Part shown: one piece after another, positions 26,308 to 36,420 of the stretch
How the letters are laid out: each line of letters opens with the position of its first letter
Position numbering within the stretch: the stretch's first letter is position 1
Assembly: GCF_028649475.1 (NCBI RefSeq)
Contig: NZ_JAQSIP010000003.1
Location: 248,001 to 312,000, forward strand
Origin: Curvibacter cyanobacteriorum
Lineage (GTDB): Bacteria > Pseudomonadota > Gammaproteobacteria > Burkholderiales > Burkholderiaceae_C
Direction: 5' to 3'
DNA: 64,000 nt
The notes under the pieces: generated by a model
Databases searched by the model: none
The model's input: only the letters and a program-made list of their open reading frames with translations
What the model was told of the DNA's origin: nothing
Position numbers and translations under genes: made by a program

Positions 26308-26611
26308 GGACGGGTCACCTCCGACTCACCCGCTTGATGCAAGTCAATTTCTGCGTCAAATAGACCCCGCGCGTCCAGTACGGGTGTTACATTTTTAAGC
26401 ATTAAACAAAGCAGTCGTGCCCCTGCGGCGGGGGCTCAGGCTGTCAGAGTGCGTGGGGCGCTACTGGGGGAAACACCGCCCTGGCGACCGTGCAACTCAG
26501 GGGAGGATCGGTGGGAACAGGCACAGGGCCGTGACCCCGCGTCGGGGTGTGTGGGGCCTGGACACCGATTCATTGTGGGCATTCCTGTCAGTGTTGATGG
26601 CGAGGTTCAAG
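26308..26611. other. 304-base intergenic region upstream of the chemoreceptor
   Basis: No convincing small gene. It holds an FNR-like box (26334-26347) and an AT-rich patch around 26385-26410. No clear sigma-70, sigma-28 or sigma-54 promoter pattern was found. Confidence 0.5.
26334..26347. promoter_or_regulatory. FNR/Anr-like box upstream of the PAS chemoreceptor
   Basis: TTGATGCAAGTCAA fits TTGA-N6-TCAA, and differs from the full FNR consensus TTGAT-N4-ATCAA at one base. It lies ~265 bases before the chemoreceptor start and 27 bases after the isomerase stop. An oxygen-responsive regulator here would suit a redox-sensing receptor. Function is inferred. Confidence 0.45.
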
Positions 26612-28171
26612 ATGAGAGTTAATTTGCCGGTCACGCAGCAAGAGTTCCTTTTTCCGGAGGATGAGCTGCTGGTTTCCACCACCGACACCCGGGGCGTGAT
26701 CACCCACTGCAACCCGGCGTTTGTGCATGTCAGCGGTTTCTCCTACGAGGAGCTGATCGGGCAGCCGCACAACCTGATCCGCCACCCCGACATGCCCGCG
26801 GCGGCCTACAAGGACATGTGGGCCACCATCGGTCGCGGGCGCCCCTGGACGGGCCTGGTCAAGAACCGGCGCAAAGACGGCAGCCACTATTGGGTGCAGG
26901 CCAATGTCACGCCCATCATGAGCCACGGCAAGCCCTCGGGCTACATGTCGGTGCGCATCAAGCCCAGCCGCGAGGCGGTGCAGCAGGCCGAGGCCCTGTA
27001 CGCGCAAATGCGGACCGAGGCCGAGCAAGGGCGGGCCACCCTGGTGCTGCACGGCGGCGAAATCCGGCCCACCGGCTGGCGTGGTCTGCTGGCGCGGCTG
27101 GGGCGCCTGGACCTGCCTGCGCGCCTGGGGCTGATGCTGCTGTTCATGGGGCTGGCCACGCTGCTGCCGGATGCCCTGGGCCTTGTTGGCGCCACGGCGG
27201 TCTGGGCCCGGGCGGCGATCCTGCTGTTGGCGGGGTTGGGCATTGCAGCCTGGTTCCGCTGGCGCATCACCGCCAGCCTGGATGAGGCGGTGCGCTTTGC
27301 GGGCGACCTGTCAGGCTGCAACCTCAGCACCTCGGTGCAGGCCGACCACCCCGAGCCCATGGCCTCGCTGATCAAGCGCCTGGTGCAGATCCAGGTCAAC
27401 CTGCGCGCCGTGGTGGGCGATGTGCGCAACGAAATTGAAGGCTTCACCCAGTCCGCCAGCGAGATTGCGCAGGGGGCCAACGACCTGTCGGCGCGCACCG
27501 AGGCCCAGGCCAGCGCGCTGGAGCAGACGGCGGCCTCGATGGAGGAGATCTCCAGCACGGTGCGGCACACCGCCGACACCTCGACCCAGGTGTCGGGCGA
27601 GAGCGACCGCAGCATGGAGATGGCCCAAAAAGGCGGTGTCGCGATGCAGCAGGCCGCGCAGGCGATTGGCGCCATCGAACGCTCGTCCGACAAGGTCAGC
27701 GAGATCATCGGCGTGATCGAGGGCATCGCGTTCCAGACCAACATCCTGGCGCTCAATGCCGCGGTCGAGGCCGCGCGCGCGGGCGAGCAGGGCCGGGGCT
27801 TTGCGGTGGTGGCGTCCGAGGTGCGCGCACTGGCCCAGCGCAGCGCCAATGCGTCCAAGGAGATCCGCGAGTTGATCGTGGGCTCGTCGCAGCAGGTGCA
27901 TGACGGGGCCCGCCAGGTGCAGGGCGTGGGCCACACGATCGAAGAGGTGGTGAGCTCGGTGGCGCGGGTCGGCGCCCTGGTCAATCAGATCAGTGCCGCG
28001 GCGCGCGAGCAGTCGACCGGGCTGTCGCAGATCAACGAGGCGGTGGTCCAGCTCGACAGTGCGACCCAGCAGAACGCAGCCCTGGTCGAACAGTCCGCGG
28101 CGGCGGCCCAGTCGCTGAGCAGCAGCGCGCGATCGCTGGAGCGCTCGGTCAGCGTTTTTGTGATGCCCTGA
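26612..28171 (+). CDS. PAS-domain methyl-accepting chemotaxis protein (Aer-like)
   Basis: A 519-residue receptor. The N-terminal PAS domain (residues ~10-120) has [20 protein letters not shown] and the Aer-like segment [15 protein letters not shown]. Two hydrophobic helices at ~180-225 anchor it with no periplasmic domain. The C-terminal signalling hairpin contains [19 protein letters not shown], which contacts CheA/CheW, flanked by helices with Glu/Gln methylation-type sites. It probably senses redox or energy state and directs swimming. An in-frame ATG 15 bases upstream is an alternative start. The gene ends in a hairpin shared with convergent queF. Confidence 0.94.
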   Translation: MRVNLPVTQQEFLFPEDELLVSTTDTRGVITHCNPAFVHVSGFSYEELIGQPHNLIRHPDMPAAAYKDMWATIGRGRPWTGLVKNRRKDGSHYWVQANVTPIMSHGKPSGYMSVRIKPSREAVQQAEALYAQMRTEAEQGRATLVLHGGEIRPTGWRGLLARLGRLDLPARLGLMLLFMGLATLLPDALGLVGATAVWARAAILLLAGLGIAAWFRWRITASLDEAVRFAGDLSGCNLSTSVQADHPEPMASLIKRLVQIQVNLRAVVGDVRNEIEGFTQSASEIAQGANDLSARTEAQASALEQTAASMEEISSTVRHTADTSTQVSGESDRSMEMAQKGGVAMQQAAQAIGAIERSSDKVSEIIGVIEGIAFQTNILALNAAVEAARAGEQGRGFAVVASEVRALAQRSANASKEIRELIVGSSQQVHDGARQVQGVGHTIEEVVSSVARVGALVNQISAAAREQSTGLSQINEAVVQLDSATQQNAALVEQSAAAAQSLSSSARSLERSVSVFVMP

Positions 28172-28205
28172 TGAGGTGGCCCCCGGTCCGAGGGCCTCAC
28201 CTCAT
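28171..28205. terminator. Bidirectional hairpin between the chemoreceptor gene and queF
   Basis: ATGAGGT (28171-28177) pairs with ACCTCAT (28199-28205), and inside it GCCC pairs with GGGC. The stem overlaps the end of both convergent genes. There is no long T tract on either side. Confidence 0.45.
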
Positions 28206-29047
28206 TGGCGCGCGGTGCGCACGTTGGCGGGCAGCGCCTGCGGGTGGCTGGTGCGGAAGGGGTTGATGTCCAGACCACCGCGCCGCGTGTAGCGCGCGTA
28301 CACCGACAGCTTGATCGGTTGGCAGCGCGTCCACAGGTCCATGAAGATGCGCTCCACGCATTGCTCGTGGAACTCGTTGTGGTTGCGAAAGCTCACCAGG
28401 TAGGCCAGCAGACCGGCCTGGTCGATCTGAGGGCCGCTGTACTGGATCTGCACGCTGCCCCAGTCGGGCTGACCGGTGACCAGGCAGTTGCTCTTGAGCA
28501 GTTGGCTGGTCAGGGTTTCGGTGACCGGGGCCTCGCCGGTGGCGGCGCTCAGCAGCGCCGGCGCCGGGGTGTAGTGCTGGCACTCGATGTCCAGTCGGTC
28601 GAGGTTGAGGCCGTCGAGTTCGTGCACTGGCTCGCGGTCAAACAGCTCAGGCGACAGCAGCTTGACCCCCACGCTCGAGGGCTGGGCCGCGCCGCGCCAG
28701 GCGGCTTCGCTGAGGTCCTGGCGCAGGCGGGCCTGCACCTCGCTGGCGTCGGCGAAGCGGGTGTTGTTGAAGCTGTTCAGGTAGAGCTTGAAAGACTTGC
28801 TCTCGATGATGTTCGGGCTCTCGCACGGCACCGTGATGTGGGCCAGGGCCACCTGCGGCTTGCCGCGTGGGTTGAGCCACGACAGTTCAAACGCGGTCCA
28901 CAGGTCGGCACCAAAAAAGGGCGGCGTGCCGGTGACACCGATTTCGGCGCGCTTGCCCAGGCGCGGGATCGGGAACAGCAGGCTGGCGTCGTACTGGTCG
29001 ACATAGGCCGAGGCCTTGCCGAGCTGGGATTGTTCTGGGGTGTTCAT
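28202..29047 (-). CDS. queF: NADPH-dependent 7-cyano-7-deazaguanine reductase
   Basis: A 281-residue long-form (bimodular) QueF. The substrate-binding motif [17 protein letters not shown] is in the N-terminal half. [16 protein letters not shown] contains the nucleophilic Cys that forms the thioimide with preQ0, and [10 protein letters not shown] carries the conserved Glu. It reduces the nitrile of preQ0 to preQ1 amine in queuosine tRNA modification. No other queuosine genes are adjacent. The ATG at 29047 gives the usual N-terminus. Confidence 0.95.
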   Translation of the reverse strand: MNTPEQSQLGKASAYVDQYDASLLFPIPRLGKRAEIGVTGTPPFFGADLWTAFELSWLNPRGKPQVALAHITVPCESPNIIESKSFKLYLNSFNNTRFADASEVQARLRQDLSEAAWRGAAQPSSVGVKLLSPELFDREPVHELDGLNLDRLDIECQHYTPAPALLSAATGEAPVTETLTSQLLKSNCLVTGQPDWGSVQIQYSGPQIDQAGLLAYLVSFRNHNEFHEQCVERIFMDLWTRCQPIKLSVYARYTRRGGLDINPFRTSHPQALPANVRTARQ

Positions 29048-29142
29048 GAGAAGGGATGGTGGGCTGTGGGGGGGGCGGCCTCAGGGGCCGCTGGGGCAGG
29101 GGCGTTGTGGCGCCTGGGGCGCCGGTGGCGGCGTCGGCAGGC

Positions 29143-30030
29143 TCAGTGAAATTCACCTTCCCGCAGCCACTTGGTGGCCACCCACTTCTCGCCCTTGAGC
29201 ACCGGGGCCCCGCCATGCAGGGTCCGGCTCGACGGGTGGGCTTGCGCGTAGCTGAAGAAGACCGCATTGCCGCGGCGCGGGCCGACCTCCAGTTGCAGGT
29301 CGGGGAAGGTGGTGCCGCCGCCTTGTTCGGGGTCGTTGAGGTACATCACCAGGGTGCCGACGCGCTGACCTCCGCGCTTCAGGATGGTCGGCGTGCCGGG
29401 CTCGTGCGGGTCGAAGTAGTCGTAGTGCGGCTTGTACTCGGCGCCTGGGCCGTAGTGCAGCACCTGCAGCCCTTCCCCGTGCAGGACGGGCCAGTTCAGC
29501 AGGCGGGCGATGCGCTGCTCGATGCGCCGGATCAGCTCGCTTTCGCCGCGGCTGAAGAACATGCCGTCGCTGGTGCGGTCGACGCTGACCTCTTCACCGC
29601 CGGTCTGGGTCATCACGGTGCGCGAGCGCGCCAGGCGCGGCTCGGCGGCGGCGATCAGGGCCTCGCACTCCTCGGCGCTGAGCAGGTCGCCAAACACCAC
29701 CAGCCTGGGGTGTTGGACCTGCATCAAGACGGCCACCTGGCGGTCGCCCGCGTCCAGGTACAGCGGCGAACCCTCGAGCTCGGGGCCCGGCAGGGGCTGC
29801 TGGGGCGGCACGCGGGTCGCCACCGCCTGGTGGCTGGCGAGGTCGAGCTGCTGGTTCAGGGTCTGCTCGAGCGCCAGCAGGGCCACCGCCTCGTCCCAGC
29901 CGGCCGCCTGCATGGCCTGCAGCACGCTGGCCGGGCCGTGACCGGCCTCACTCTGCTCGGTGATCCAGCGGGTCAGCTCGGGGGTGATGGATTGCTGCAA
30001 GCGCGACGAGGGGTGGGCGGCGTTCGTCAT
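29143..30030 (-). CDS. 2-oxoglutarate/Fe(II)-dependent oxygenase, prolyl-4-hydroxylase-like
   Basis: 295 residues. The N-terminal ~100 residues are helical and not recognised. The C-terminal catalytic domain has the double-stranded helix core with iron ligands H-x-D in YKPHYDYFD and a distal His in SSRTLHGGAPV, followed by KGEKWVATKWLREG, whose Lys should bind 2-oxoglutarate. SRTVMTQTGGEEVSVDRTSD is a typical substrate-loop segment of P4HA-type bacterial enzymes. The target protein or peptide is unknown. ATG at 30030 is chosen because upstream in-frame sequence is non-coding in character. Confidence 0.9.
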   Translation of the reverse strand: MTNAAHPSSRLQQSITPELTRWITEQSEAGHGPASVLQAMQAAGWDEAVALLALEQTLNQQLDLASHQAVATRVPPQQPLPGPELEGSPLYLDAGDRQVAVLMQVQHPRLVVFGDLLSAEECEALIAAAEPRLARSRTVMTQTGGEEVSVDRTSDGMFFSRGESELIRRIEQRIARLLNWPVLHGEGLQVLHYGPGAEYKPHYDYFDPHEPGTPTILKRGGQRVGTLVMYLNDPEQGGGTTFPDLQLEVGPRRGNAVFFSYAQAHPSSRTLHGGAPVLKGEKWVATKWLREGEFH

Positions 30031-30113
30031 GGCAAGGTCAGGAACAGTGAGGCTGTCAATGCTAAGCGCAGTCGTGCCCTGGGTGAACAAAGCGGGGGGG
30101 CGCTGGGCCAGGC

Positions 30114-30890
30114 TCACGCCTGCCGGCGTCGGAACACCAGCCGATCGGGTTCGCTGCTGGCGGGCACGAAGGCGTAGCCCTCCAGTGCAAAACCTTCCAG
30201 TTGCTGGGGCAGGTTCACGCGTTGGGTGATGGCGTAGCGGGCCATCAGGCCTCGGGCGCGCTTGGCATGAAAGCTGATGATCTTGTATTGGCCGCCCTTC
30301 CAGTCCTCGAACACGCATTCGATCACGCGCGCCTTGAGCACCTTGCGCTGCACCGACTTGAAATACTCCTGCGACGCCAGGTTGACGATCACCGGCGTCA
30401 CGTCGGCTTGCAGGCGTTGGTTCAGGTGCTCGGCGATGCGCGCGCCCCAGAACTGGTAGAGGTCCTTGCCTGCCGGCGTGGCCAGTCGGGTGCCCATTTC
30501 AAGGCGGTAGGGCTGCAGGGCATCAAGCGGCCGCAGCACGCCGTACAGGCCGCTGAGGATGGCCAGGTGTTGCTGGGCCCACTGCAGCGCCTCGGGCGAC
30601 AGGCTGTGGGCTTGCAGGCCCTCGTAGACATCACCGTTGAAGGCCAGCACGGCCGGGCGGGCGTTGTTGGGGGTGTGGCGTGGCGACCAGGCCTCGTAGC
30701 GCGCCACATTGAGCGCGGCCAGCTTGTCGCTGAGGCTCATGAGGCTGGCGATGTCCTGCGGTGACTGTTGGCGCAGTACCTCGATGAGCTGCTGCGACTG
30801 GTCGGTGAACAGGGGCTGCGAGGGCTGAAGGCCGGCCGGCAGCGGCGATTCGTAGTCCAGGGACTTGGCGGGGGAGAGCAGGAACAACAT
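30114..30890 (-). CDS. yaaA: YaaA family peroxide-stress protein
   Basis: A 258-residue DUF328/UPF0246 protein. The hallmark N-terminus [18 protein letters not shown], then [32 protein letters not shown] and [13 protein letters not shown] match the family. YaaA limits free intracellular iron under peroxide stress and binds DNA in vitro in related proteins. The start at 30890 replaces a longer frame that would run into the rne terminator. It lies downstream of rne on the same strand but behind a strong terminator. Confidence 0.95.
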   Translation of the reverse strand: MLFLLSPAKSLDYESPLPAGLQPSQPLFTDQSQQLIEVLRQQSPQDIASLMSLSDKLAALNVARYEAWSPRHTPNNARPAVLAFNGDVYEGLQAHSLSPEALQWAQQHLAILSGLYGVLRPLDALQPYRLEMGTRLATPAGKDLYQFWGARIAEHLNQRLQADVTPVIVNLASQEYFKSVQRKVLKARVIECVFEDWKGGQYKIISFHAKRARGLMARYAITQRVNLPQQLEGFALEGYAFVPASSEPDRLVFRRRQA

Positions 30891-30977
30891 GGGACTTTTC
30901 AGAAGGGCTCGGGTCAGGACGGCATTGTGCCCAGATCGCGAAGACCCCAGGGCGACCCGCGGCAAAGCGGGTGGGGC

Positions 30978-31007
30978 AAAAAAAATCGCCTCCGAGGAGG
31001 CGATTTT
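30978..31007 (-). terminator. Intrinsic terminator of rne
   Basis: A perfect 12-bp inverted repeat (AAAATCGCCTCC / GGAGGCGATTTT, 30982-30993 and 30996-31007) lies 18 bases past the rne stop. On the minus strand it is followed by an uninterrupted run of eight T. Confidence 0.93.
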
Positions 31008-31024
31008 CATCGGGCCGAGGCCGA

Positions 31025-34000
31025 TCAGGTGTTCTGCTCGAAGGGCAGCTTCAGTTCGCTCAGGTCACGGCGGGTCTCCACCAGCACCAGCGGGCCTTCT
31101 TCGATCACCACCACGGGCGGGCGCTCGCGCGGCACATGCACCGGCTTGGGCTCGGCGGCGATGGCGGCTTGCACGGCCGCCACCTTGTCGGCGTCCGAAT
31201 TGACCCACTGCAGACCCGAGGATTCGGCGATTTGTTGCAGTTCAGCCATCGGCAGCTCAAAGGCGGTCACCTTGGGCAGAGCCTCGGCCACGGCCGGCGC
31301 GGCGGCCGGGGCCACGGGCGCCGCGACGGCGGGGGCTTCGGCCGGTGCCGGCGCAGCCACTGGGGCGGCGGCCACCGGGCTCACCGGCGCTTCGCTCGGG
31401 GCGGCCTGCACGGCATTCACCAGGGCTTCTGCCACCGGCGCAGCCGCCAGCGGGGCGTCGGCGTTCAGGGCCTGGGCGTTGTCGCCAGCACCGGGTTCGC
31501 GCGGGGCGCGCTCGCCGTTGTTGCGTTCGCGGCGGTCACGGCCGTAGCGGTCACGCGAACGGCGCTCGCGGCGCTGTTCGTCGCCTTCGGCGCCGGCCGG
31601 GCGTTGGGCGGCCTGGCCGTCAGCGTCTGGCAGCGGGGCTTGGCCTGCATCGACCTGGGCCGCTGCCGGGCGCTCGTCACCCTGGGCGGCAACCGGTGCC
31701 GCTTGGCCTTCGGCGGCGCCGTCCACCGGGCGCGGGCCACGGTCTTGGCGCGGGCCACGTTCACGGCGACCCCCTTCGGTGCGCTCGCCGCGCTCACCAC
31801 GTTCGCGGCGCGGGCCGCGTTCGGGGCGGGTTTCTGCCACCGGGTTGCCCGCCTCGTCCAGCGTCACTGGGGGCGGCAGGGTTTCGGCGTTCGCCTGGGT
31901 CGCATCGAATGCGGCGCGTTGCTCGATCGGGGCGCCGTTGTCCGGGCGTTCCTGACGCGGACCGCGTTCGCCGCGCTCACGGCGACCGCCTTCGGGGCGC
32001 TCACCGCGCTCGGCACGCTCACCCCGGCCGTCACGGCGGGCTTCGCCTTCGGGGCGCTCGCTGCGCGGCGGGCGGGTGTCACCGGCTTCGCGCGGGGCGC
32101 GTGCTTCGCCGCGCTCGGTGCGTTCACCACGTTCAGGGCGGTCACCACGGCCTTCGCCACGGCGGCCATTGCGGCCTTCGCCACGCTCGCCGCGTTCACC
32201 GTTGCGACCTTCACCGCGGCCTTCGCCACGGCGGTTGTTGCGGCCTTCGCCACGCTCACCGCGCTCGCCCGGGCGGCCTTCGCGCTTGTCTTCCTTCTTG
32301 ACTTCGGTCACCACCGGCGCCACGGGCGCGGGTTCGGCGGCCTTGACGCCAAACAGGCCCTTGAGCCAGCCAAAGAAGCCGGTGTCGGCCGGTGCCGCAG
32401 GGGCGGCGACCGGGGCGGGCGCAGCAGCGGCCGGGCTGGCCTTGTCCGCGCCACGGCCACGACCGACGGTCGAGGCTGCGCCTTCGGGCTTGGGCACGGC
32501 TTGCGGCGCCGGCGCGTCGGGCAGCACGCCCTTGATCACCGGGGTTTGCTTGTTGGTGGGTTCTTGCGAGCGACGTGTCACGGTGGTGGCGTCGTCGACC
32601 ACTTCGGCCATCTTGTAGCTGGCTTCAATGTGGTCCAGGCGCGGGTCGTCGTGCTTCAGACGTTCCAGCTTGTAGTGCGGGGTTTCCAGCGCCTTGTTGG
32701 GCACCAGCAGCACGCTGAGGCGTTGCTTGACTTCGATCTTGGCGATCTCGGTGCGCTTTTCATTGAGCAGGAAGGAGGCCACTTCGACCGGCACTTGCAC
32801 GTGCACGGCGGCGGTGTTGTCCTTCATGGACTCTTCCTGGATGATGCGCAGGATCTGCAGTGCCGAGCTTTCGGTGTCGCGGATGTGGCCCGCACCGCCG
32901 CAACGCGGGCAGGGGATGGACGAGCCTTCCGACAGCGCCGGCTTCAGGCGCTGGCGGCTCATTTCCATCAGGCCGAATTTGCTGATGGTGCCAAACTGCA
33001 CGCGGGCGCGGTCTTGGCGCAGCGCGTCGCGCAGGCGGTTCTCCACTTCGCGGCGGTTCTTCGACTCTTCCATGTCGATGAAGTCGATCACGATCAGGCC
33101 GCCCAGGTCACGCAGGCGCATCTGGCGGGCCACTTCGTCAGCCGCTTCGAGGTTGGTGCGGGTGGCGGTTTCCTCGATGTCACCGCCCTTGATGGCGCGG
33201 GCCGAGTTGACGTCCACGCTGACCAGCGCTTCGGTGTGGTCGATCACGATGGCGCCGCCCGAGGGCAGGGTCACGGTGCGGGCGTAGGCCGATTCGATCT
33301 GGTGTTCGATCTGGAAGCGGCTGAACAGCGGCGCGTCGTCGCGGTAGCGCTTCACGCGCGCGGCGTGCTCCGGCATGACGTGGGCCATGAACTGCTGCGC
33401 CTGTTCATAGATGTCGTCGGTGTCGATCAGGATGTCGCCGATGTCGTGGTTGAAGTAGTCACGGATCGCGCGGATCACCAGGCTCGATTCCTGGTAGATC
33501 AGGTAGGCGCCCTTGCCGCCCTTGGCCGCGCCGTCGATGGCGTTCCAGAGCTTGAGCAGGTAGTTCAGGTCCCATTGCAGTTCCGGGGCCGAGCGGCCAA
33601 TGCCGGCGGTGCGGGCGATGATGGACATGCCGTTGGGGTATTCCAACTGGTCCATGGCTTCTTTGAGTTCGGCCCGGTCTTCGCCCTCGATGCGGCGCGA
33701 CACGCCACCCCCCCGCGGGTTGTTGGGCATCAGCACGACGTAGCGGCCTGCCAGGCTGACGAAGGTGGTCAGGGCCGCGCCCTTGTTGCCACGTTCTTCT
33801 TTTTCGACCTGGACCAGCAGTTCCTGGCCCTCACGGATCACATCGTTGATGCGGGCCTGGCTCGGCGACACGCCGGGCGCGAAGTACTGGCGCGAAATTT
33901 CTTTGAAAGGCAGAAAGCCGTGGCGGTCTTCGCCGTAGTCCACAAAACAGGCTTCGAGGCTGGGCTCGACGCGGGTCACGACGGCCTTGTAGATGTTGCC

Positions 34001-34114
34001 CTTGCGCTGTTCGCGACCTTCAATTTCGATCTCGTAGTCGAGCAGCTTCTGCCCGTCCACGATGGCCAAACGGCGTTCTTCTGCCTGGGTGGCATTGATC
34101 AGCATCCGTTTCAT
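31025..34114 (-). CDS. rne: Ribonuclease E
   Basis: A 1029-residue endoribonuclease. The catalytic half starts [20 protein letters not shown], with an S1 RNA-binding domain, a 5' sensor and DNase-I-like subdomain carrying the metal-binding Asp in VSVDVNSAR and VIDFIDM, and the tetramer zinc-link CPRCGG. The C-terminal half from ~residue 520 is disordered, with a long Arg/Glu/Gly repeat block (~608-880) likely to bind RNA and degradosome partners, and a short conserved helix near the end ([18 protein letters not shown]). The start at 34114 has AGGAAGGA about 10 bases upstream. It is divergent from rluC and likely autoregulated through its long leader. Confidence 0.97.
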   Translation of the reverse strand: MKRMLINATQAEERRLAIVDGQKLLDYEIEIEGREQRKGNIYKAVVTRVEPSLEACFVDYGEDRHGFLPFKEISRQYFAPGVSPSQARINDVIREGQELLVQVEKEERGNKGAALTTFVSLAGRYVVLMPNNPRGGGVSRRIEGEDRAELKEAMDQLEYPNGMSIIARTAGIGRSAPELQWDLNYLLKLWNAIDGAAKGGKGAYLIYQESSLVIRAIRDYFNHDIGDILIDTDDIYEQAQQFMAHVMPEHAARVKRYRDDAPLFSRFQIEHQIESAYARTVTLPSGGAIVIDHTEALVSVDVNSARAIKGGDIEETATRTNLEAADEVARQMRLRDLGGLIVIDFIDMEESKNRREVENRLRDALRQDRARVQFGTISKFGLMEMSRQRLKPALSEGSSIPCPRCGGAGHIRDTESSALQILRIIQEESMKDNTAAVHVQVPVEVASFLLNEKRTEIAKIEVKQRLSVLLVPNKALETPHYKLERLKHDDPRLDHIEASYKMAEVVDDATTVTRRSQEPTNKQTPVIKGVLPDAPAPQAVPKPEGAASTVGRGRGADKASPAAAAPAPVAAPAAPADTGFFGWLKGLFGVKAAEPAPVAPVVTEVKKEDKREGRPGERGERGEGRNNRRGEGRGEGRNGERGERGEGRNGRRGEGRGDRPERGERTERGEARAPREAGDTRPPRSERPEGEARRDGRGERAERGERPEGGRRERGERGPRQERPDNGAPIEQRAAFDATQANAETLPPPVTLDEAGNPVAETRPERGPRRERGERGERTEGGRRERGPRQDRGPRPVDGAAEGQAAPVAAQGDERPAAAQVDAGQAPLPDADGQAAQRPAGAEGDEQRRERRSRDRYGRDRRERNNGERAPREPGAGDNAQALNADAPLAAAPVAEALVNAVQAAPSEAPVSPVAAAPVAAPAPAEAPAVAAPVAPAAAPAVAEALPKVTAFELPMAELQQIAESSGLQWVNSDADKVAAVQAAIAAEPKPVHVPRERPPVVVIEEGPLVLVETRRDLSELKLPFEQNT

Positions 34115-34660
34115 GATGCGTGTCCTTCCTGGACCCTCAGGTCCATGCAATCGTCAAATCTTCAACAGGCCCGAAATGAGCCAACGATGCCGGAACAGAC
34201 GCTTTGAAACGAAGGGAATTGCCAAAGTAGCCGCAACACCACCGAGCCTTGGGCTCAGGTGTCGGGCGGGGGCGCGTGGATGGGGGCGAGGGAGAGGGGT
34301 TGCCGTGTGGCCGCAAAGGGTGCGGCGTCAGGTGCCCGGTAGGCGGGCACCATGGGTGATTCCATGCCATGCGACCGTGGCTCTAGCCACTGCAAGCAGG
34401 TATGAATCAGCGCCATCAGCACAATATGTCTCGCTTTGATCCGCCCGAGGCCCAGCTGACAGTCATCAGCAGGCCCTCAGGCATGGGTATTCCGTATCGG
34501 TGTTTCAAAGTGCCGGCCCATCTGGGATTGGGGCACCGTCATCACGCCCTGTGGTGCGTGATCTACTTGCCACAAGCCAGTCGGCATCGACCTTGCCAGC
34601 GCTGCGGAGGTGGGACTGGACTAAACTCCAGACGAATCAACCAGTTACAGCAAAGCGCTA
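34115..34660 (-). promoter_or_regulatory. Long non-coding leader of rne (546-base rne-rluC gap)
   Basis: No credible gene. Two strong hairpins are visible: GGTGCCCG/CGGGCACC with loop GTAGG (34331-34351), and ATCACGC/GCGTGAT (34541-34562). A perfect minus-strand -10, TATAAT, lies at 34675-34670 inside the first codons of rluC, which would give a ~550-base 5' UTR for rne. In E. coli a 361-base rne leader hairpin mediates feedback by RNase E. A similar role here is inference. Confidence 0.5.
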
Positions 34661-35707
34661 GTGAAACACATTATAGAGGGCAAAGTTGGACCCCAAGTCC
34701 AGCCCGCAGCGGTCTCGGCCAGCCTGGTCGAAGTGGACGAAGAGTCGGCCGGACAGCGCTTGGACAACTTTCTGATCCGCCAACTCAAAGGCGTGCCCAA
34801 GACCCATGTTTACCGCATCATCCGCAGCGGCGAGGTGCGGGTGAACAAAGGCCGGGCGTCGGCAGACACCCGGGTGAAAGCGGGGGATCTGGTGCGTTTG
34901 CCGCCCGTGCGTCAATCTGAGCGCGCCGCCGAGAAGGAGGCTTCGCCCGCCCCGGCGCGCGAATTCCCGGTTTTGTACGAAGACGACCACGTGCTGGCCA
35001 TCGCCAAGCCGGCTGGCGTGGCCGTGCATGGTGGCAGCGGGGTGAGCTTTGGCGTCATCGAGCAGCTGCGCCAGGCGCGCCCCCAGGCCAAGTTTTTGGA
35101 GCTGGTGCACCGCCTGGACCGGGAAACCTCCGGCATCTTGCTGCTGGCCAAGAAGCGCTCTGCTTTGGTGCATTTGCAAGACCAGTTCCGCGAGCGCGAA
35201 ACCGGCAAGACCTACCTCGCCTTGGCGGGGGGCAGCTGGCCGGGCAACAAGAAGGTCATTGATTCGGCCTTGCAGAAATACCTGCTGCCCGACGGCGAAC
35301 GGCGCGTGCGCGTAGTGGAAAAAGACCACCCCGACGCCATGCGCGCCGTGACCTTGGTCAAGGTGCAATCGCGATCGGCGCCCGTGCAGCTGGCTGGGTT
35401 GCCGGTGTTTTCGCTGTTGGAGGTGACCATCAAGACGGGCCGCACCCACCAGATCCGGGTGCATCTGGCCTCCAGCGGTCACGCCATCGCCGGCGATGAC
35501 AAGTATGGTGACTTCGAGCTGAACCGGCGCCTGCAGAAGCAGGGGCTCAAGCGCATGTTCTTGCACGCGTGGCGTTTGCAGTTCAATCACCCGGTCAGTG
35601 CCGAGCGCATCAGCCTGGAAGAACCGTTGCCGCCGGAGTTGCAGCAGTTTGTCGACCAACTTCCGCCCTCCGGGGCGCCCACCACCCCGTCTGCCGCCCA
35701 ACCATGA
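34661..35707 (+). CDS. rluC: 23S rRNA pseudouridine synthase RluC
   Basis: A 348-residue RluA-family enzyme. The N-terminal S4-like RNA-binding domain contains SAGQRLDNFLIRQLKGVPK and GEVRVNKGRA. The catalytic motif is LVHRLDRETSGILLLAKK, with Asp in HRLDRE as nucleophile. GRTHQIRVHLASSGHAIAGD is the second family motif. It modifies U955/2504/2580 in E. coli. It starts with GTG at 34661; the divergent arrangement with rne is conserved in proteobacteria. It overlaps the next gene by ATGA. Confidence 0.95.
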   Translation: MKHIIEGKVGPQVQPAAVSASLVEVDEESAGQRLDNFLIRQLKGVPKTHVYRIIRSGEVRVNKGRASADTRVKAGDLVRLPPVRQSERAAEKEASPAPAREFPVLYEDDHVLAIAKPAGVAVHGGSGVSFGVIEQLRQARPQAKFLELVHRLDRETSGILLLAKKRSALVHLQDQFRERETGKTYLALAGGSWPGNKKVIDSALQKYLLPDGERRVRVVEKDHPDAMRAVTLVKVQSRSAPVQLAGLPVFSLLEVTIKTGRTHQIRVHLASSGHAIAGDDKYGDFELNRRLQKQGLKRMFLHAWRLQFNHPVSAERISLEEPLPPELQQFVDQLPPSGAPTTPSAAQP

Positions 35708-36378
35708 CCCTCTCTGCCCCGCGTGCCCGCCAGTTTGACCTGATCGCCTTCGACTGGGATGGCACTTTGTTTGATTCGACCCAGATCATCGTGCGCTGCA
35801 TCCAGGCGGCGGTGGTCGATGTGGGGGGGCAACGGCCCTCGGACGAGGCGGCGGCCTACGTCATCGGCATGGCCTTGATGCAGGCGCTGGCCCATGCGGC
35901 GCCCGATGTGCCGCCTGAAAAATACCCTGAACTGGGCCGCCGTTACCGCTACCACTACGCCAAGCACCAGGACGACATCGCCCTGTTCGAGGGCGTGCTG
36001 CCCCTGCTGCAGCAACTGCGGGAGCGCCAGCACCTGATCACCGTGGCCACCGGCAAGAGCCGGCGCGGCCTCGACGAGGCGCTGCACTCGGTGGCGTTGC
36101 GCGGGGTGTTCGACGGTTCGCGCACCGCTGATGAAACCGCGGGCAAGCCCGATCCGCGCATGTTGCACGAGCTGATGGCCGAGTTCGATGTGGCGCCAGA
36201 GCGCACCTTGATGATTGGCGACACCACCCACGACCTGCAGATGGCGGTGAACGCGGGTTGCGCCAGCGTCGGGGTCACTTATGGTGCCCACGAGCCCGCT
36301 GCTTTCCATGCGCTCAAGCCCCTGCACATCGCCCATTCGGTGGCCGATTTGCGCGACTGGCTGTTGCAAAACGCCTGA
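35704..36378 (+). CDS. HAD-IA family phosphatase, phosphoglycolate-phosphatase-like
   Basis: 224 residues. Motif I is FDWDGTLFDS with the nucleophilic Asp; motif II is VATGKS; motif III/IV lies in KPDPRMLHELM and MIGDTTHDLQMAVNAG. The helical cap domain spans residues ~20-95. Substrate cannot be told from sequence: phosphoglycolate, pyrophosphate or nucleotide monophosphates are all possible. The start codon overlaps the rluC stop, so the two are co-translated. Confidence 0.92.
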   Translation: MTLSAPRARQFDLIAFDWDGTLFDSTQIIVRCIQAAVVDVGGQRPSDEAAAYVIGMALMQALAHAAPDVPPEKYPELGRRYRYHYAKHQDDIALFEGVLPLLQQLRERQHLITVATGKSRRGLDEALHSVALRGVFDGSRTADETAGKPDPRMLHELMAEFDVAPERTLMIGDTTHDLQMAVNAGCASVGVTYGAHEPAAFHALKPLHIAHSVADLRDWLLQNA

Positions 36379-36420
36379 GCAAGCGCTTTGGGCACCTTGA
36401 TTTGACCAGGAGGGTCCGGG

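Noticed and set aside
30971-34207. A very long open frame on the plus strand opposite rne (over 1000 codons)
   Set aside because: It is antisense to a clear RNase E gene. Its length follows from GC-rich codon structure and the Arg/Glu repeats of rne, and its translation is low-complexity Ala/Gly/Phe/Arg with no domains.
34402-34920. A protein gene running through the rne-rluC gap on the plus strand
   Set aside because: It overlaps the start of rluC in another frame and has no domain signature or ribosome binding site.
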